Shown piece after piece: positions 1 to 8,862 of a stretch of DNA of 64,000 nt. Every line of letters begins with the position of its first letter. Position 1 is the stretch's first letter. A model generated the notes under the pieces. It saw only the letters and a program-made list of their open reading frames with translations. It had not been told where the DNA came from and made no database searches. This DNA comes from Pseudomonas sp. LBUM920 (GTDB lineage: Bacteria > Pseudomonadota > Gammaproteobacteria > Pseudomonadales > Pseudomonadaceae), in NCBI RefSeq assembly GCF_003852315.1, contig NZ_CP027762.1, positions 4,879,501 through 4,943,500 of the forward strand, in the 5' to 3' direction. Made by a program: the position numbers and the translations under genes.

Positions 1-1771
1 GTTGTGGCAACAGCACGCGGTACTCTTCGCGCCAATGGCTCAGCTGCAACGCCGACAAGCGTATCGACAGGCGGACCCGCTCGACGTCCTGGGGATGAAT
101 GCGTTCGAAGACCTTGCCCGCGTCCTGGTGCAACACGCCGGTTTCGATTTCATAAATGTCGCGCATGCCATCGCTGGCATAGATGAAACGCCCGTTGCCC
201 TTGGGTTCCAGGGTGAACTGGAAGATCCCGCCGGGCACATGGGCACTGAGTTTTTTCAGCAAACGATCGCGCGCCGCTAACGCCTCGTAGGCGCGTTTCT
301 GCTCGGTGACATCCAGGTAAATCGCCAGATGCCCGATCCACAGGCCATGGTCGTCCAGCAATACGGTACCGAGCATGTTCACCGTCAAGGGGCTGCCATT
401 TTCGCGTAACAGGGTCCACTCGCGCGCCTGGTGCAGGTGGTCCGGGCTCTCCACCAGCATCGCCTGGCTTGGCGGGATGCGCTTGCCCATGGCCGCGCTC
501 AAACGGGTGGCGCGCGCCTCGAGTTCAGCGGCCAGGTGCAGGCTTTCCAGGGTCATGCGCCCCAGCACCTGGTCGGATGTGTACCCCAGCATTTGCTCGG
601 CCCCGGCATTGAACGTGTTGATCACCCCGCGCAGGTCAGTGGCGATGATCGCGACTTGGGTGGCCGCATTCAGCACGCTGCGCAATTGGCCGTGCGCACC
701 GCGCAATTCCTGTTCACGCAGGCGCAACTGCACGGTGCGCTGCTCCACCAGCTTCAGCGCGCGCTGGCGTTGGCTGACCACCACATACAACAAGGCACTG
801 AGCAGCAGGCTGAGCAACCCGCCCATGGTCAGGATGGTGCTCATCGAGGAATGGTTGGCCTGATCGAAGACCTGGCTGGCACGCAACGTGAGGGCATACA
901 CATGGTCGCCCAGGGTCAGACGGCGCGCGGCGCTGAGGTCGCTGGTGCCCACCGCATTGCTGGAGGCATACAGCACGCGCTGCTGGGTGTCGGAGGTATC
1001 GACGATCTGCATCACCAGGTTGTCGCGGTTCGGCTTGGGCAAACCGTCGGCCACCAGCTGTCGCATGCTGATCACCGCCATCACAAAGCCGCTGGGCTCG
1101 GCCTCAGCCAGCTTGCTCACCGGCGCCACCAGCAAAACCCCGGCCGCATAGGCCGGCTCCACACCCACCAATTGCATCGGCTGGGATACCGCGGGCGTAC
1201 CGCTTTTTTGCGCACGCTCAAGAACCGAGCGGCGAAGCGGCTGGGCCAACAGGTCGAAACCGAGCGGCGAGCCCAGCAGGCTTTGGGTTTGGCTATACAA
1301 CACCGGCACGTATTCATCGCGCTCGGCGGCAGGCGCCAACTCCCCTGACGAATTCAGTTCACGGATGGCAAAGGGCGTGCCGCGCTGGCGCGAGATCTCC
1401 TGTTCAAACGGCTTGCGCTGATCGCGAAAAATCCGCGGTGCCCAGGCATAGGCGCGGGCGCGCAACAGCAAGGGTTGAGCAAACCCATCGAACTCGGCGC
1501 GGGACACATCACTTGAGTTGACGAAGAAGCGCTGCAGGCTGGCCAGGCGTTGCTCCTGGTCTTCGAAGCGCTCCTGCAGGCGGCTGTAGCGTTCATTGAC
1601 CAGCAGCTGAAAACGCTGGCGAACCTGTTGCTGATAGAGATCGGCGGCGGCCCAGGCAACAATCACCGTCAGCGCGCAACCTGCCAATAACACCACCAAA
1701 GCCACCAGCCAAGCCGACGCCTGCTCACTGATAAAGCCTAGGATTTTGGGGCGTACGGCATGCATCGGCAT
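1..1771 (-). CDS. CHASE/PAS-domain membrane sensor protein (3' end outside window)
   Basis: This minus-strand reading frame begins at the ATG at 1771 and stays open to the window edge, giving about 590 visible residues. It has one transmembrane helix near residues 18-42, then a periplasmic CHASE-like region, a second helix near 309-331, and at least two PAS regions (about 360-475 and 505 to the edge). The first PAS contains the typical N-x-x-A-E-x-M-L-G-Y stretch. The layout is that of a membrane receptor signalling through PAS domains to a histidine kinase or to GGDEF/EAL domains, but the output domain lies outside the window, so the activity cannot be told. It runs in the same direction as rlmL and is separated from it by a terminator. 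Confidence 0.8.
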   Translation of the reverse strand, partial: MPMHAVRPKILGFISEQASAWLVALVVLLAGCALTVIVAWAAADLYQQQVRQRFQLLVNERYSRLQERFEDQEQRLASLQRFFVNSSDVSRAEFDGFAQPLLLRARAYAWAPRIFRDQRKPFEQEISRQRGTPFAIRELNSSGELAPAAERDEYVPVLYSQTQSLLGSPLGFDLLAQPLRRSVLERAQKSGTPAVSQPMQLVGVEPAYAAGVLLVAPVSKLAEAEPSGFVMAVISMRQLVADGLPKPNRDNLVMQIVDTSDTQQRVLYASSNAVGTSDLSAARRLTLGDHVYALTLRASQVFDQANHSSMSTILTMGGLLSLLLSALLYVVVSQRQRALKLVEQRTVQLRLREQELRGAHGQLRSVLNAATQVAIIATDLRGVINTFNAGAEQMLGYTSDQVLGRMTLESLHLAAELEARATRLSAAMGKRIPPSQAMLVESPDHLHQAREWTLLRENGSPLTVNMLGTVLLDDHGLWIGHLAIYLDVTEQKRAYEALAARDRLLKKLSAHVPGGIFQFTLEPKGNGRFIYASDGMRDIYEIETGVLHQDAGKVFERIHPQDVERVRLSIRLSALQLSHWREEYRVLLPQ

Positions 1772-1857
1772 AGGCAACACTCACAACGCCAGCGTGCGGG
1801 GCTGTCACTTTGGCTAGGGCTTAAGTTATAGCCATGAGGCCACTGTTTGACCAGCGC

Positions 1858-1902
1858 AAAAAAGCCGCAAGCCCGGAATACGCCAGGCTTGCGGCTTTTT
1901 TG
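1858..1902. terminator. Bidirectional rho-independent terminator after rlmL
   Basis: A perfect 12-bp stem (AAGCCGCAAGCC / GGCTTGCGGCTT) has an A run on its left and a T run on its right. On the minus strand it follows rlmL directly. It separates rlmL from the sensor gene downstream. Confidence 0.85.
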
Positions 1903-1921
1903 TTCCAACTGTGTGCAGCAA

Positions 1922-4186
1922 TCAGCGCGCGGTGATTTTCCACGCCCGGTGGATCTTCGCGTTACGTGCAAAATCCGGGTCGAGGGTCTTGTCGCTGATT
2001 TCCTCGACCGCATAGCGTTCGCTGAGGTTGTCCTCGAGCACGAACTTGCGGAAGTTGTTCGAGAAGTACAACACGCCGCCCGGTGCCAGACGCGCCATGG
2101 CCAGGTCGAGCAACTGCACGTGGTCACGTTGCACGTCGAAGATGCCTTCCATGCGCTTGGAGTTGGAGAAGGTCGGCGGGTCGATGAAGATCAGATCGAA
2201 CTCATCGCGGCTGGCCTCCAGCCACGCCATCACATCACCCTGCTCCAGGCGGTTCTTGTCGGAGAAACCGTTGAGCGAGAAGTTGCGACGTGCCCAGTCC
2301 AGGTAGGTCTTGGACAAGTCAACGCTGGTGGTGCTGCGCGCGCCACCCTTGGCCGCGTGCACACTGGCGGTAGCGGTGTAGCAATACAGGTTGAGGAAGC
2401 GCTTGCCGGCCGCCTCCTTCTGGATGCGCATGCGCATCGGGCGGTGGTCGAGGAACAGGCCGGTGTCCAGGTAATCGGTGAGGTTGACCAGCAGCTTCAC
2501 GCCGCCTTCGCTGACCTCGGTGAACTTGCCCTGAGCACTCTGGCGCTCGTACTGCTTGGTGCCGCTTTGACGCTCGCGGCGCTTGACCACCACGCGGCTC
2601 TTGTCGACGTTCAGCGCCTGGGGAATCGCGGCCAGGGCGTCGAACATCCGTGCGGAAGCTTTTTCCGGGTCGATGGATTTCGGCGCGGCGTATTCCTGCA
2701 CGTGCACCCAGTCGTGGTAGAGGTCGATGGCCATGGAGTATTCCGGCATATCGGCGTCGTACACACGGTAGCAATCCACGCCTTCGCGCTTGGCCCACTT
2801 GCCCAGCTGCTTGAGGTTTTTCTGCAGGCGGTTGGCGAACATCTGCCCGCCTTCGCTCAGGCGCGCCTGCTCAACCACCGGGGCCGGGGCTGGCTTGATC
2901 GGGTTACCGTTCTTGTTGTACTGGCGTTCTACCGGCTCGGTCGGGGCCTGATCGTAAGCGGCTTGCTCACGTTCGGCCTGACGCTGCTCCGGGGTGCGGC
3001 GCTCGCCAGTGACGAACTGGTCCGGGTTGACCTTGATCAGCAGCAGTTTGCACGGCAAGGCGCCGTTCCAGAACGAATACTGTTTATGGCTGCGGATGCC
3101 CATGCGCTTGCCCAGGTCCGGCGCGCCGGTGAACACCGCCGCTTCCCAACCCATGCAGGCCTGACGCAGACGCTCGCCGAGGTTCTGGTAGAGATACAAC
3201 AGACTGGCTTCGTCACCCAAACGCTCGCCGTACGGCGGGTTGCAGATCACCAGGCCTTTCTGGTTCTGGTCCGGGCGCGGCTCGAAAGTGCCGACTTCGC
3301 CCTGGTACACCTTGATCCAGTGGCTCAAGCCGGCGCGCTCGATGTTATTGCGCGCAGGTTGAATCAAGCGTGGGTCGGCTTCATAGCCTCGCACCCACAA
3401 CGGCGGCTTGTTCATGCCGATGGCAGCCCGCTCGGTCGCTTCGGTGTGCAGCTTCTTCCACAGCGCCGGAACGTGGCCGAGCCACGTAGTGAAGCCCCAC
3501 AGTTCGCGATTGAGGTTGGGGGCCATGTCGGCGGCGATCATCGCGCCTTCGACCAGGAAGGTACCCACGCCACACATCGGGTCCGTCAGCGCGCCGCCTT
3601 CGGCCGCAATGCGCGGCCAGCCGGCGCGAATCAAAATCGCCGCCGCCAGGTTTTCCTTCAACGGTGCCGCGCCCTGCTGCAGGCGGTAACCGCGCTGGTG
3701 CAGGCTGTGGCCCGACAGGTCGAGCGAAAGAATCGCTTCGCCGCGGTCCAGGCGCAGGTGAATACGCAGGTCCGGGTTGATCTTGTCGATGGAGGGGCGT
3801 TCGCCGGTCGGGGTGCGCAGTTTGTCGACAATCGCATCCTTGACCTTCAGCGCGCCGAAGTGAGTGTTGTCGATGCCCGAACCATGGCCGCTGAATTCCA
3901 CCGCCAGGGTGCCATCCGGGACCATGTGGTCGGCCCATTCGATGTCCAGCACGCCATGGTAAAGGTCTTCAGCGTCCTTCATCGGGAAGCGCTTGAGCAC
4001 CAGCAACACGCGGTTGGCCAGGCGCGACCAGAGGCACAAGCGGTAGGCGGTTTCCATGTCGGCCATGCCGCGCACGGCCGAGGTGTGCTCGCGTGCGTCC
4101 TCAAGGCCAAGCCCGACGGCTTCCTCGATCAGCAGGCCTTCGAGGCCCTTGGGGCAAGTGAGGAAGAGTTCAAAACGGTCCGACAT
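1922..4186 (-). CDS. rlmL: Bifunctional 23S rRNA methyltransferase RlmKL (m2G2445 and m7G2069)
   Basis: The 754-residue product matches the usual length of fused RlmL-RlmK proteins. The N-terminal part is a THUMP-type RNA-binding region followed by the RlmL methyltransferase, with a SAM-binding DPMCGVGTF motif and a catalytic NPPYG motif. The C-terminal part is the RlmK-type methyltransferase, with LYCYTATASVHAA and DPPTFSNS motifs. It methylates two guanines of 23S rRNA in the cytoplasm during large-subunit assembly. I chose the ATG at 4186 (MSDRFELF), the conserved start; the frame is open further upstream but that extension has no family support. It is divergent from rmf, another ribosome-related gene. 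Confidence 0.95.
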   Translation of the reverse strand: MSDRFELFLTCPKGLEGLLIEEAVGLGLEDAREHTSAVRGMADMETAYRLCLWSRLANRVLLVLKRFPMKDAEDLYHGVLDIEWADHMVPDGTLAVEFSGHGSGIDNTHFGALKVKDAIVDKLRTPTGERPSIDKINPDLRIHLRLDRGEAILSLDLSGHSLHQRGYRLQQGAAPLKENLAAAILIRAGWPRIAAEGGALTDPMCGVGTFLVEGAMIAADMAPNLNRELWGFTTWLGHVPALWKKLHTEATERAAIGMNKPPLWVRGYEADPRLIQPARNNIERAGLSHWIKVYQGEVGTFEPRPDQNQKGLVICNPPYGERLGDEASLLYLYQNLGERLRQACMGWEAAVFTGAPDLGKRMGIRSHKQYSFWNGALPCKLLLIKVNPDQFVTGERRTPEQRQAEREQAAYDQAPTEPVERQYNKNGNPIKPAPAPVVEQARLSEGGQMFANRLQKNLKQLGKWAKREGVDCYRVYDADMPEYSMAIDLYHDWVHVQEYAAPKSIDPEKASARMFDALAAIPQALNVDKSRVVVKRRERQSGTKQYERQSAQGKFTEVSEGGVKLLVNLTDYLDTGLFLDHRPMRMRIQKEAAGKRFLNLYCYTATASVHAAKGGARSTTSVDLSKTYLDWARRNFSLNGFSDKNRLEQGDVMAWLEASRDEFDLIFIDPPTFSNSKRMEGIFDVQRDHVQLLDLAMARLAPGGVLYFSNNFRKFVLEDNLSERYAVEEISDKTLDPDFARNAKIHRAWKITAR

Positions 4187-4588
4187 GGGGCATTCCAGGC
4201 TTTTCAGCAATAAATGAACAGGCGACGCATCGCCGGCTCGGTTTTTAATCAAGCACTTTTCTCGAAGAGTGCTCGCGTGGCACGAATGTGCCGTCCCACC
4301 CCGGCTGCCGGGCCTTTGGGCCAGAATTTCCGGGGCAGAGAAATAATTGATTGCAACAAAAAGAAATATTCCGACCCTTCGTCGAATAATAACCGACTGC
4401 AACGGGCGGACATTCTCACTAAAGGATTAAACCCATCCTCTATGCAGGGCACATCATAGCTGGCTTTGCCCAATAAAAGGGGCGAAAAGCCATCCCAGCT
4501 TATGGCTATAGCATCGTTATCGTTACGTGCTTATGACAAAACGATCATTGAATCCATGTGACCTATTGGTTAGAACTCAACACAGGTT
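4187..4588. other. Divergent intergenic region between rlmL and rmf
   Basis: This part of the gap holds no convincing gene. It is AT-rich compared with its surroundings, mainly between about 4330 and 4560, and must carry the promoters of rlmL and rmf. I could not assign the -10 and -35 boxes with confidence. Confidence 0.5.
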
Positions 4589-4679
4589 GGCGCCGTAACG
4601 ACGCCGACACATTGGCTCGCCACGCCGGCAGCGAGCCCACCAACGGCAGAAAAACTCTGCCCGGCCTCAGACGAGGCCG
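4589..4679 (+). ncRNA. Structured 5' leader of rmf (rmf RNA motif candidate)
   Basis: Four hairpins follow one another just before rmf: GGCG/CGCC at about 4589-4605, GGCTCGC/GCGAGCC at 4614-4637, GGCAGA/TCTGCC at 4645-4661 and CGGCCTC/GAGGCCG with a 4-nt loop at 4662-4679. They end 25 nt before the SD sequence. I recall that a conserved 'rmf' RNA motif has been described upstream of rmf in pseudomonads, and this fits its position. The regulatory effect is not visible from the sequence. There is no T run after the last hairpin, so it is not a simple terminator. Confidence 0.7.
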
Positions 4680-4718
4680 AAGGATATCAAGACAGTCAAC
4701 AAGTGAGGGAAACACCCT

Positions 4719-4934
4719 ATGAGAAGACTTAAGCGTGATCCGTTGGAAAGAGCATTTTTACGCGGATATCAATATGGCGTTCATGGCAAATCCCGTGAGC
4801 TTTGCCCATTTACTCTACCGTCGGTACGCCAAGCCTGGATCAACGGCTGGCGAGAAGGACGCGGCGACAACTGGGACGGTATGACTGGCACTGCGGGAAT
4901 CCACAGACTCAACGAACTTCACGCCGTCGGCTAA
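4719..4934 (+). CDS. rmf: Ribosome modulation factor RMF
   Basis: This 71-residue basic protein has the RMF pattern RDPLERAFLRGYQYG near the N-terminus and RQAWINGWREGR in the middle. RMF binds 70S ribosomes in stationary phase and under stress and pairs them into inactive 100S dimers. A clear GAGGGA Shine-Dalgarno sequence lies at 4705-4710, 8 nt before the ATG. The gene stands alone: a structured leader precedes it and a strong terminator follows it. Expression is therefore likely controlled both at its promoter and through the leader RNA. Confidence 0.95.
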   Translation: MRRLKRDPLERAFLRGYQYGVHGKSRELCPFTLPSVRQAWINGWREGRGDNWDGMTGTAGIHRLNELHAVG

Positions 4935-5020
4935 CACAGGGCACTTAATCCGACACACTACCTTGAATATGTAACGACTTAACCACGCACGCCCCATCAG
5001 GGCGGCGGGCTTCGGCCCAG

Positions 5021-5045
5021 GGGCTCCTTTAAGGAGCCCTTTTTA
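5021..5045 (+). terminator. Rho-independent terminator of rmf
   Basis: A perfect 7-bp stem GGGCTCC/GGAGCCC with a 5-nt loop is followed by TTTTTATT. It lies about 85 nt after the rmf stop codon, on the coding strand. Confidence 0.85.
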
Positions 5046-5116
5046 TTGCTCCGAAGGCGACATGGCCTACACACTCACAGGTGTACTTTTGGCCTGCCAT
5101 CGCCAACAAGCCGGGC

Positions 5117-6142
5117 CTACCTTTTTGGCAAAGCCGCAATCGCATCCACCGACTCGCGAATCAGCGAAGGTCCCTTATAGATAAAACCGGAATACAACTG
5201 CACCAGGCTTGCACCGGCGGCGATCTTCTCGGCCGCGTGCTTGCCTTCGGTGATGCCGCCCACGGCGATGATCGGCAAGCGCCCGGCCAACTCAGCCGCC
5301 AGCACCTTGACGATGTGAGTGCTTTTGTCGCGCACTGGTGCGCCCGACAGCCCACCCGCTTCATCACCATGCGCCAGCCCTTCGACACCCACACGGCTGA
5401 GGGTGGTATTGGTGGCGATCACCGCATCCATGCCCGAATCCACCAGCGCCTGAGCGACCAGCACGGTTTCTTCATCGCTCATGTCCGGCGCAATCTTGAT
5501 GGCCAGCGGCACACGTTTGCCATGACGTACGGCCAGGTCTTCCTGGCGCTGACGCAAGGCTTCGAGCAGTTGCTTGAGCGAATCACCGAACTGCAGGCTA
5601 CGCAGACCGGGCGTATTCGGCGAGCTGACGTTGACGGTGACGTAGCTGGCGTGGGCGTAGACCTTGTCCAGGCAAATCAGGTAATCATCGACGGCGCGCT
5701 CTACAGGCGTGTCGAAGTTCTTGCCGATATTGATGCCGAGGATGCCCTTGTATTTCGCGGCTTGAACCCGTGACAGCAGATGATCGACGCCCAGGTTGTT
5801 AAAGCCCATGCGATTGATGATCGCCTCGGCTTCCGGCAGGCGGAAGATCCGGGGTTTTGGGTTGCCCGGTTGCGGGCGTGGCGTCACGGTGCCAATTTCG
5901 ACAAAACCGAAACCCAGTTGCGCAAACCCGTCGATAGCCGCGCCGTTCTTGTCGAGGCCGGCAGCCAGCCCGACCGGGTTGGGGAAGTCGAGTCCCATCA
6001 CCGATACCGGCATTTTTGCCGGTGACTTGCATACCAGGCCATTGAGCCCCAGACGACCACCGGCACCGATCAGGTCCAGGGACAGATCGTGGGAGGTTTC
6101 CGGAGAGAGTTTGAACAACAGCTGGCGGGCCAGGGTATACAT
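5117..6142 (-). CDS. pyrD: Dihydroorotate dehydrogenase (quinone), class 2
   Basis: The 341-residue product starts MYTLARQLLFKL, the membrane-contacting helical extension of class 2 enzymes. The FMN-binding barrel contains GLAAGLDKNG, EIGTVTPRPQPGNPKPR, the catalytic-loop stretch NVSSPNTPGLR, ATNTT and the phosphate-binding IAVGGI. It oxidises dihydroorotate to orotate with ubiquinone as acceptor, the fourth step of pyrimidine synthesis, at the inner face of the cytoplasmic membrane. The ATG at 6142 gives the normal family length; longer starts only add unrelated residues. Confidence 0.96.
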   Translation of the reverse strand: MYTLARQLLFKLSPETSHDLSLDLIGAGGRLGLNGLVCKSPAKMPVSVMGLDFPNPVGLAAGLDKNGAAIDGFAQLGFGFVEIGTVTPRPQPGNPKPRIFRLPEAEAIINRMGFNNLGVDHLLSRVQAAKYKGILGINIGKNFDTPVERAVDDYLICLDKVYAHASYVTVNVSSPNTPGLRSLQFGDSLKQLLEALRQRQEDLAVRHGKRVPLAIKIAPDMSDEETVLVAQALVDSGMDAVIATNTTLSRVGVEGLAHGDEAGGLSGAPVRDKSTHIVKVLAAELAGRLPIIAVGGITEGKHAAEKIAAGASLVQLYSGFIYKGPSLIRESVDAIAALPKR

Positions 6143-6228
6143 GGGCGGGCTAGACTCGGATGGCGGCGAAAGGTGGCGCCGATTATAGCCGGGGTGGCGC
6201 GCCAGGTGCGAGGTGCGCCGTCCAATCG

Positions 6229-6684
6229 TCAATGACGTTGTGCCACCAACGCCTCATACCGCGCCCATATTTTTTCTGCGTAACGCAAACGCAACGCTTC
6301 ACGCTCAGGTGCTGCGCCGGCGTTGTAGGAGCCCACGGCTGTCCAGTTGTAACCGAAACGCTGGACAAACCCGGCAAGAATCGAAGCGCCCACCTCGACC
6401 GACAAACAGGGCTCACTCAACAACCTCTCTTCGGTAATGCCCTGCTTGGCCAGGCGAGGCAAGTGCATGCTGTTGATCTGCATCAGGCCAATATCCCGAG
6501 AGCCATCGCTGTTGAGCGCGTTCACGGCGTGCGCACGGTAACCCGATTCCACGGCGGCGATGGCCTGCAAAAGCTCAGGTTCGAGGTCATAGCGGCTAGC
6601 CACCTCTTCCCAGCAATCGGCCCAGGCCTGATGGCTGCCCATCAACAGGCTCAACACCAACGCTTTGCCCAATCGATTAATCAT
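6229..6684 (-). CDS. IagB-like lytic transglycosylase, type III secretion associated
   Basis: The 151-residue product has a signal peptide (about residues 1-22) and one SLT domain, with the catalytic glutamate in AAVESGYRAHAVN, then DIGLMQIN and a final YNAG motif. Small single-domain enzymes of this kind (IagB, IpgF, HrpH type) open peptidoglycan for type III secretion machines or pili. Its ATG overlaps the end of the preceding regulator gene by 8 bases (ATGATTAA), so the two are probably translationally coupled. In Salmonella SPI-1 iagB likewise follows hilA. No secretion-apparatus gene other than the secretin upstream is present, so its current job is uncertain. Confidence 0.8.
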   Translation of the reverse strand: MINRLGKALVLSLLMGSHQAWADCWEEVASRYDLEPELLQAIAAVESGYRAHAVNALNSDGSRDIGLMQINSMHLPRLAKQGITEERLLSEPCLSVEVGASILAGFVQRFGYNWTAVGSYNAGAAPEREALRLRYAEKIWARYEALVAQRH

Positions 6685-7084
6685 GTGTCACCTGCCCACA
6701 AGCCGAGCAGATGCGTTGCACGCGCCCTGGCCCCGTCTGGAGAATTGCGCGCTGCTCGGCTTTCACGGCACAGGTAAAGCGATACCCCCTGCCGTAAATT
6801 GTTTTGATAAAGCCCTTGTCCTTCTTAAGCTGCTTGCGCAATGCGTAGATACAGCGCGTCAGCGATTCCTCTGCCACCTCCCCTCGGGGCCAGACCAACT
6901 CAAGCAGACGATCCTTGGTCATCAATGCTCCGTCAGACGCCAACAGCAGCCGCAGCACGTGCCACTCCTTGGGCGGCAACTGAATATCCGCGCCTTCGCC
7001 GATCAATCGGCCATCGCCCTGCAAGGTCCACCCGGCAAACACCCAGGCAGCCGTCAGCCCATCATTCACGAGGGTCATGCACAC
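6677..7084 (-). CDS. HilA/ToxR-type winged-helix DNA-binding protein, short form
   Basis: The 135-residue protein is essentially one OmpR/ToxR-type winged helix: LPPKEWHVLRLLL, then LLELVWPRG, SLTRCIYALRKQLKKD as recognition helix, and IKTIYGRGYRF as wing. There is no receiver domain, no transmembrane segment and no TPR region such as full HilA carries. The C-terminal tail ends in a short C-x-x-C. Its place directly upstream of an IagB-like gene mirrors hilA-iagB of Salmonella. It may control the adjoining secretin and transglycosylase genes. Other readings are a generic transcriptional regulator or a truncated HilA homologue. Confidence 0.75.
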   Translation of the reverse strand: MCMTLVNDGLTAAWVFAGWTLQGDGRLIGEGADIQLPPKEWHVLRLLLASDGALMTKDRLLELVWPRGEVAEESLTRCIYALRKQLKKDKGFIKTIYGRGYRFTCAVKAEQRAILQTGPGRVQRICSACGQVTHD

Positions 7085-7279
7085 CTCTGCACCCGACTAC
7101 TGACATTGAATTCCTTGTTTCCAGAAACGGCCGATACGCCAACATCACGACTATAAAAACCTGAGCCGCGAACAACGTTAGGAAAAAACCCATGTAATCG
7201 AGGCTTTCGGCGGGCGCCACGTAGGACTTTTCGCAGTCGCCGCCCACAAGCGTTTCAGGGCTCTGACCAACGGGTTATG

Positions 7280-8737
7280 TCACTCAAGGACTTCACGGCT
7301 TTCGCGCACAAACGCACGCTGTACGCGCTCATATTGGCTAGGGGTCAGCGGCGGCGGGCCGACAGCGCCGGCCAACATCCGCGGCTCACTGCCGACCGCC
7401 CGCGCCTGGATCACAAAGAGCCGTACCTGCGCGCGTCGACCACGGCGGGGCGCCTCGTCCTCACGGTGGAAACCACCCAGCCACAAGCGTCTGCCTTGAG
7501 GTACACGCACCACAGAGCTGACGGCCATTCGCCCCACCGCCCCTGCCGAGCCTGGCTTGAATTGGCTGTCCATCTGACGGCCATCCTCGAGGTTCACCAG
7601 CATCTCGATCTGATGCGCTCCGGCAAAGCGCGGGAGCACACTGGCTTCAACGCCATAACGCACGGGCTGCCAATCACCCTTATCGTCGCCAGGCCGTGGC
7701 GGGTAAAACGTATGGTTATCCTGGAAAACCGCAGGCACGTTTTCCTGGGTAAGGATGATGGGAAACGCGACGACCCTGACCTTGCGCCGGCGCTCCAGCA
7801 CACCGAGCTGTGCCATCAAGCGGTTATCTTCCAAAGGTTCCAGTACGCGCGTCACGAAAGTCCCGGTATCGGTTTGCTGAGCCCAGGCCGCGCCCATCTT
7901 GGCGAATTCACTGCGCTCCACATCCACTTGCCACAGCGACACCTCAATCGGCCGCTTGGGCTTGTCGAGCTCCGCCACCAGTTCCTCGAGCACCTTTACC
8001 TGGGCAGGTTTGCCCTTTATCAACAGGCTGTTTGAATCCGGATAGGCCATCACCACCAGGCTCTTGTCGGCCAGTAAACCCGGGGGGCGTTGCGTGTCGT
8101 TCTTTTGCTCGCTGGCCAGCACGGCTTCGATCATCGAGGCCATACCCGGAACGTTGACCTGGTCGTCGCCCATCGAATACGTGCGATCCGCCACGTGGGT
8201 GTTGAACACCTGCACCACGCCGAAGGTTTGTGCGCCGACGCGTACCTCAGTGCGCTGCTTGTCCATCAGTTGAGTCAGGTGCAATACCTGGTCGACGTAG
8301 TTAGGTGGCCCGGACACATAGAACATTCGCCCGCCGCTTTCCCTCAGGGGAAAACGCGATTCATCGAGCCCGGAACGGCGCATGAACCCGCGCAGCCTGT
8401 CGACCGAGATATGCCGCAGCGCTACTGCCGAGCTTTTTGCTTCACCGGCGTCGTACAGGTACAGCACCTGCCCGTCGCTATACCAGATCAGGCCTTGCTG
8501 CTCGGCGACAGTTTCCAGCGTGTGCTGCGCCGCCCCCAGGTCGAATTGGCCGGTGATGGTTTTACGCGCCACCTCGCGGCTGACAACGACAGGCAAGCCC
8601 AAGGGCACCGACAGCGCGGTAAAAAAGGTATGCAGGCTTTCATCCCGCGCCTGATAGCTATCCCCCAGGGCGCACGCGTTTGCCAACAGCAATGCACCGC
8701 ACACCAGCCAACGGCATAACCTGCGGTAACGGCTCAT
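7280..8737 (-). CDS. InvG-type type III secretion outer-membrane secretin, internally shortened
   Basis: The 485-residue product starts MSRYRRLCRWL with a signal peptide. Its periplasmic N0/N1 region matches InvG as I remember it: LPVVVSREVARKTITG, QGLIWYSDG, YLYDA, RRSGL and FYVSGPPNYVD. The secretin core has LTQENVPAVFQDNHTFY, YGVEASVLPRF, QIEMLVNLEDG and VRVPQGRRLWLGG. Right after this the protein goes directly to AQVRLFVIQAR, without the stretch of about 25 residues that carries the IPxLGxxPxIGxLF motif in other secretins. The rest of a type III apparatus is absent from the window. The frame is otherwise intact. It may be a decaying relic or an adapted secretin. Confidence 0.85.
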   Translation of the reverse strand: MSRYRRLCRWLVCGALLLANACALGDSYQARDESLHTFFTALSVPLGLPVVVSREVARKTITGQFDLGAAQHTLETVAEQQGLIWYSDGQVLYLYDAGEAKSSAVALRHISVDRLRGFMRRSGLDESRFPLRESGGRMFYVSGPPNYVDQVLHLTQLMDKQRTEVRVGAQTFGVVQVFNTHVADRTYSMGDDQVNVPGMASMIEAVLASEQKNDTQRPPGLLADKSLVVMAYPDSNSLLIKGKPAQVKVLEELVAELDKPKRPIEVSLWQVDVERSEFAKMGAAWAQQTDTGTFVTRVLEPLEDNRLMAQLGVLERRRKVRVVAFPIILTQENVPAVFQDNHTFYPPRPGDDKGDWQPVRYGVEASVLPRFAGAHQIEMLVNLEDGRQMDSQFKPGSAGAVGRMAVSSVVRVPQGRRLWLGGFHREDEAPRRGRRAQVRLFVIQARAVGSEPRMLAGAVGPPPLTPSQYERVQRAFVRESREVLE

Positions 8738-8862
8738 GGTTGGGGAATTGATAGACACCGTGGATGTTCCTCGCCGCCTGGCGCAAAGAGGCGGCCATAC
8801 TGGAAGGCAGCTGAGTTTCAATCTTGATGGAAAGCTGACGGCGGACTGCGCCTGGATCTCCG

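Noticed and set aside
431..1348. A 305-codon plus-strand reading frame
   Set aside because: It is antisense to the CHASE/PAS sensor. Its composition (rich in His, Gln, Ala, Arg) is typical of shadow frames in high-GC DNA, and it has no recognised domain.
1847..4213. A 788-codon plus-strand reading frame opposite rlmL
   Set aside because: It mirrors the rlmL frame over its whole length and encodes no known motif. Long antisense frames are expected with this codon usage.
4214..4473. Short frames on both strands between rlmL and rmf
   Set aside because: No ribosome-binding site and no conserved feature. The region is more likely promoter DNA.
7062..7247. A 61-codon minus-strand frame with a hydrophobic stretch between the regulator and secretin genes
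   Set aside because: It overlaps the regulator start, lacks a Shine-Dalgarno sequence and resembles nothing I know. It could be a remnant, but this cannot be supported.
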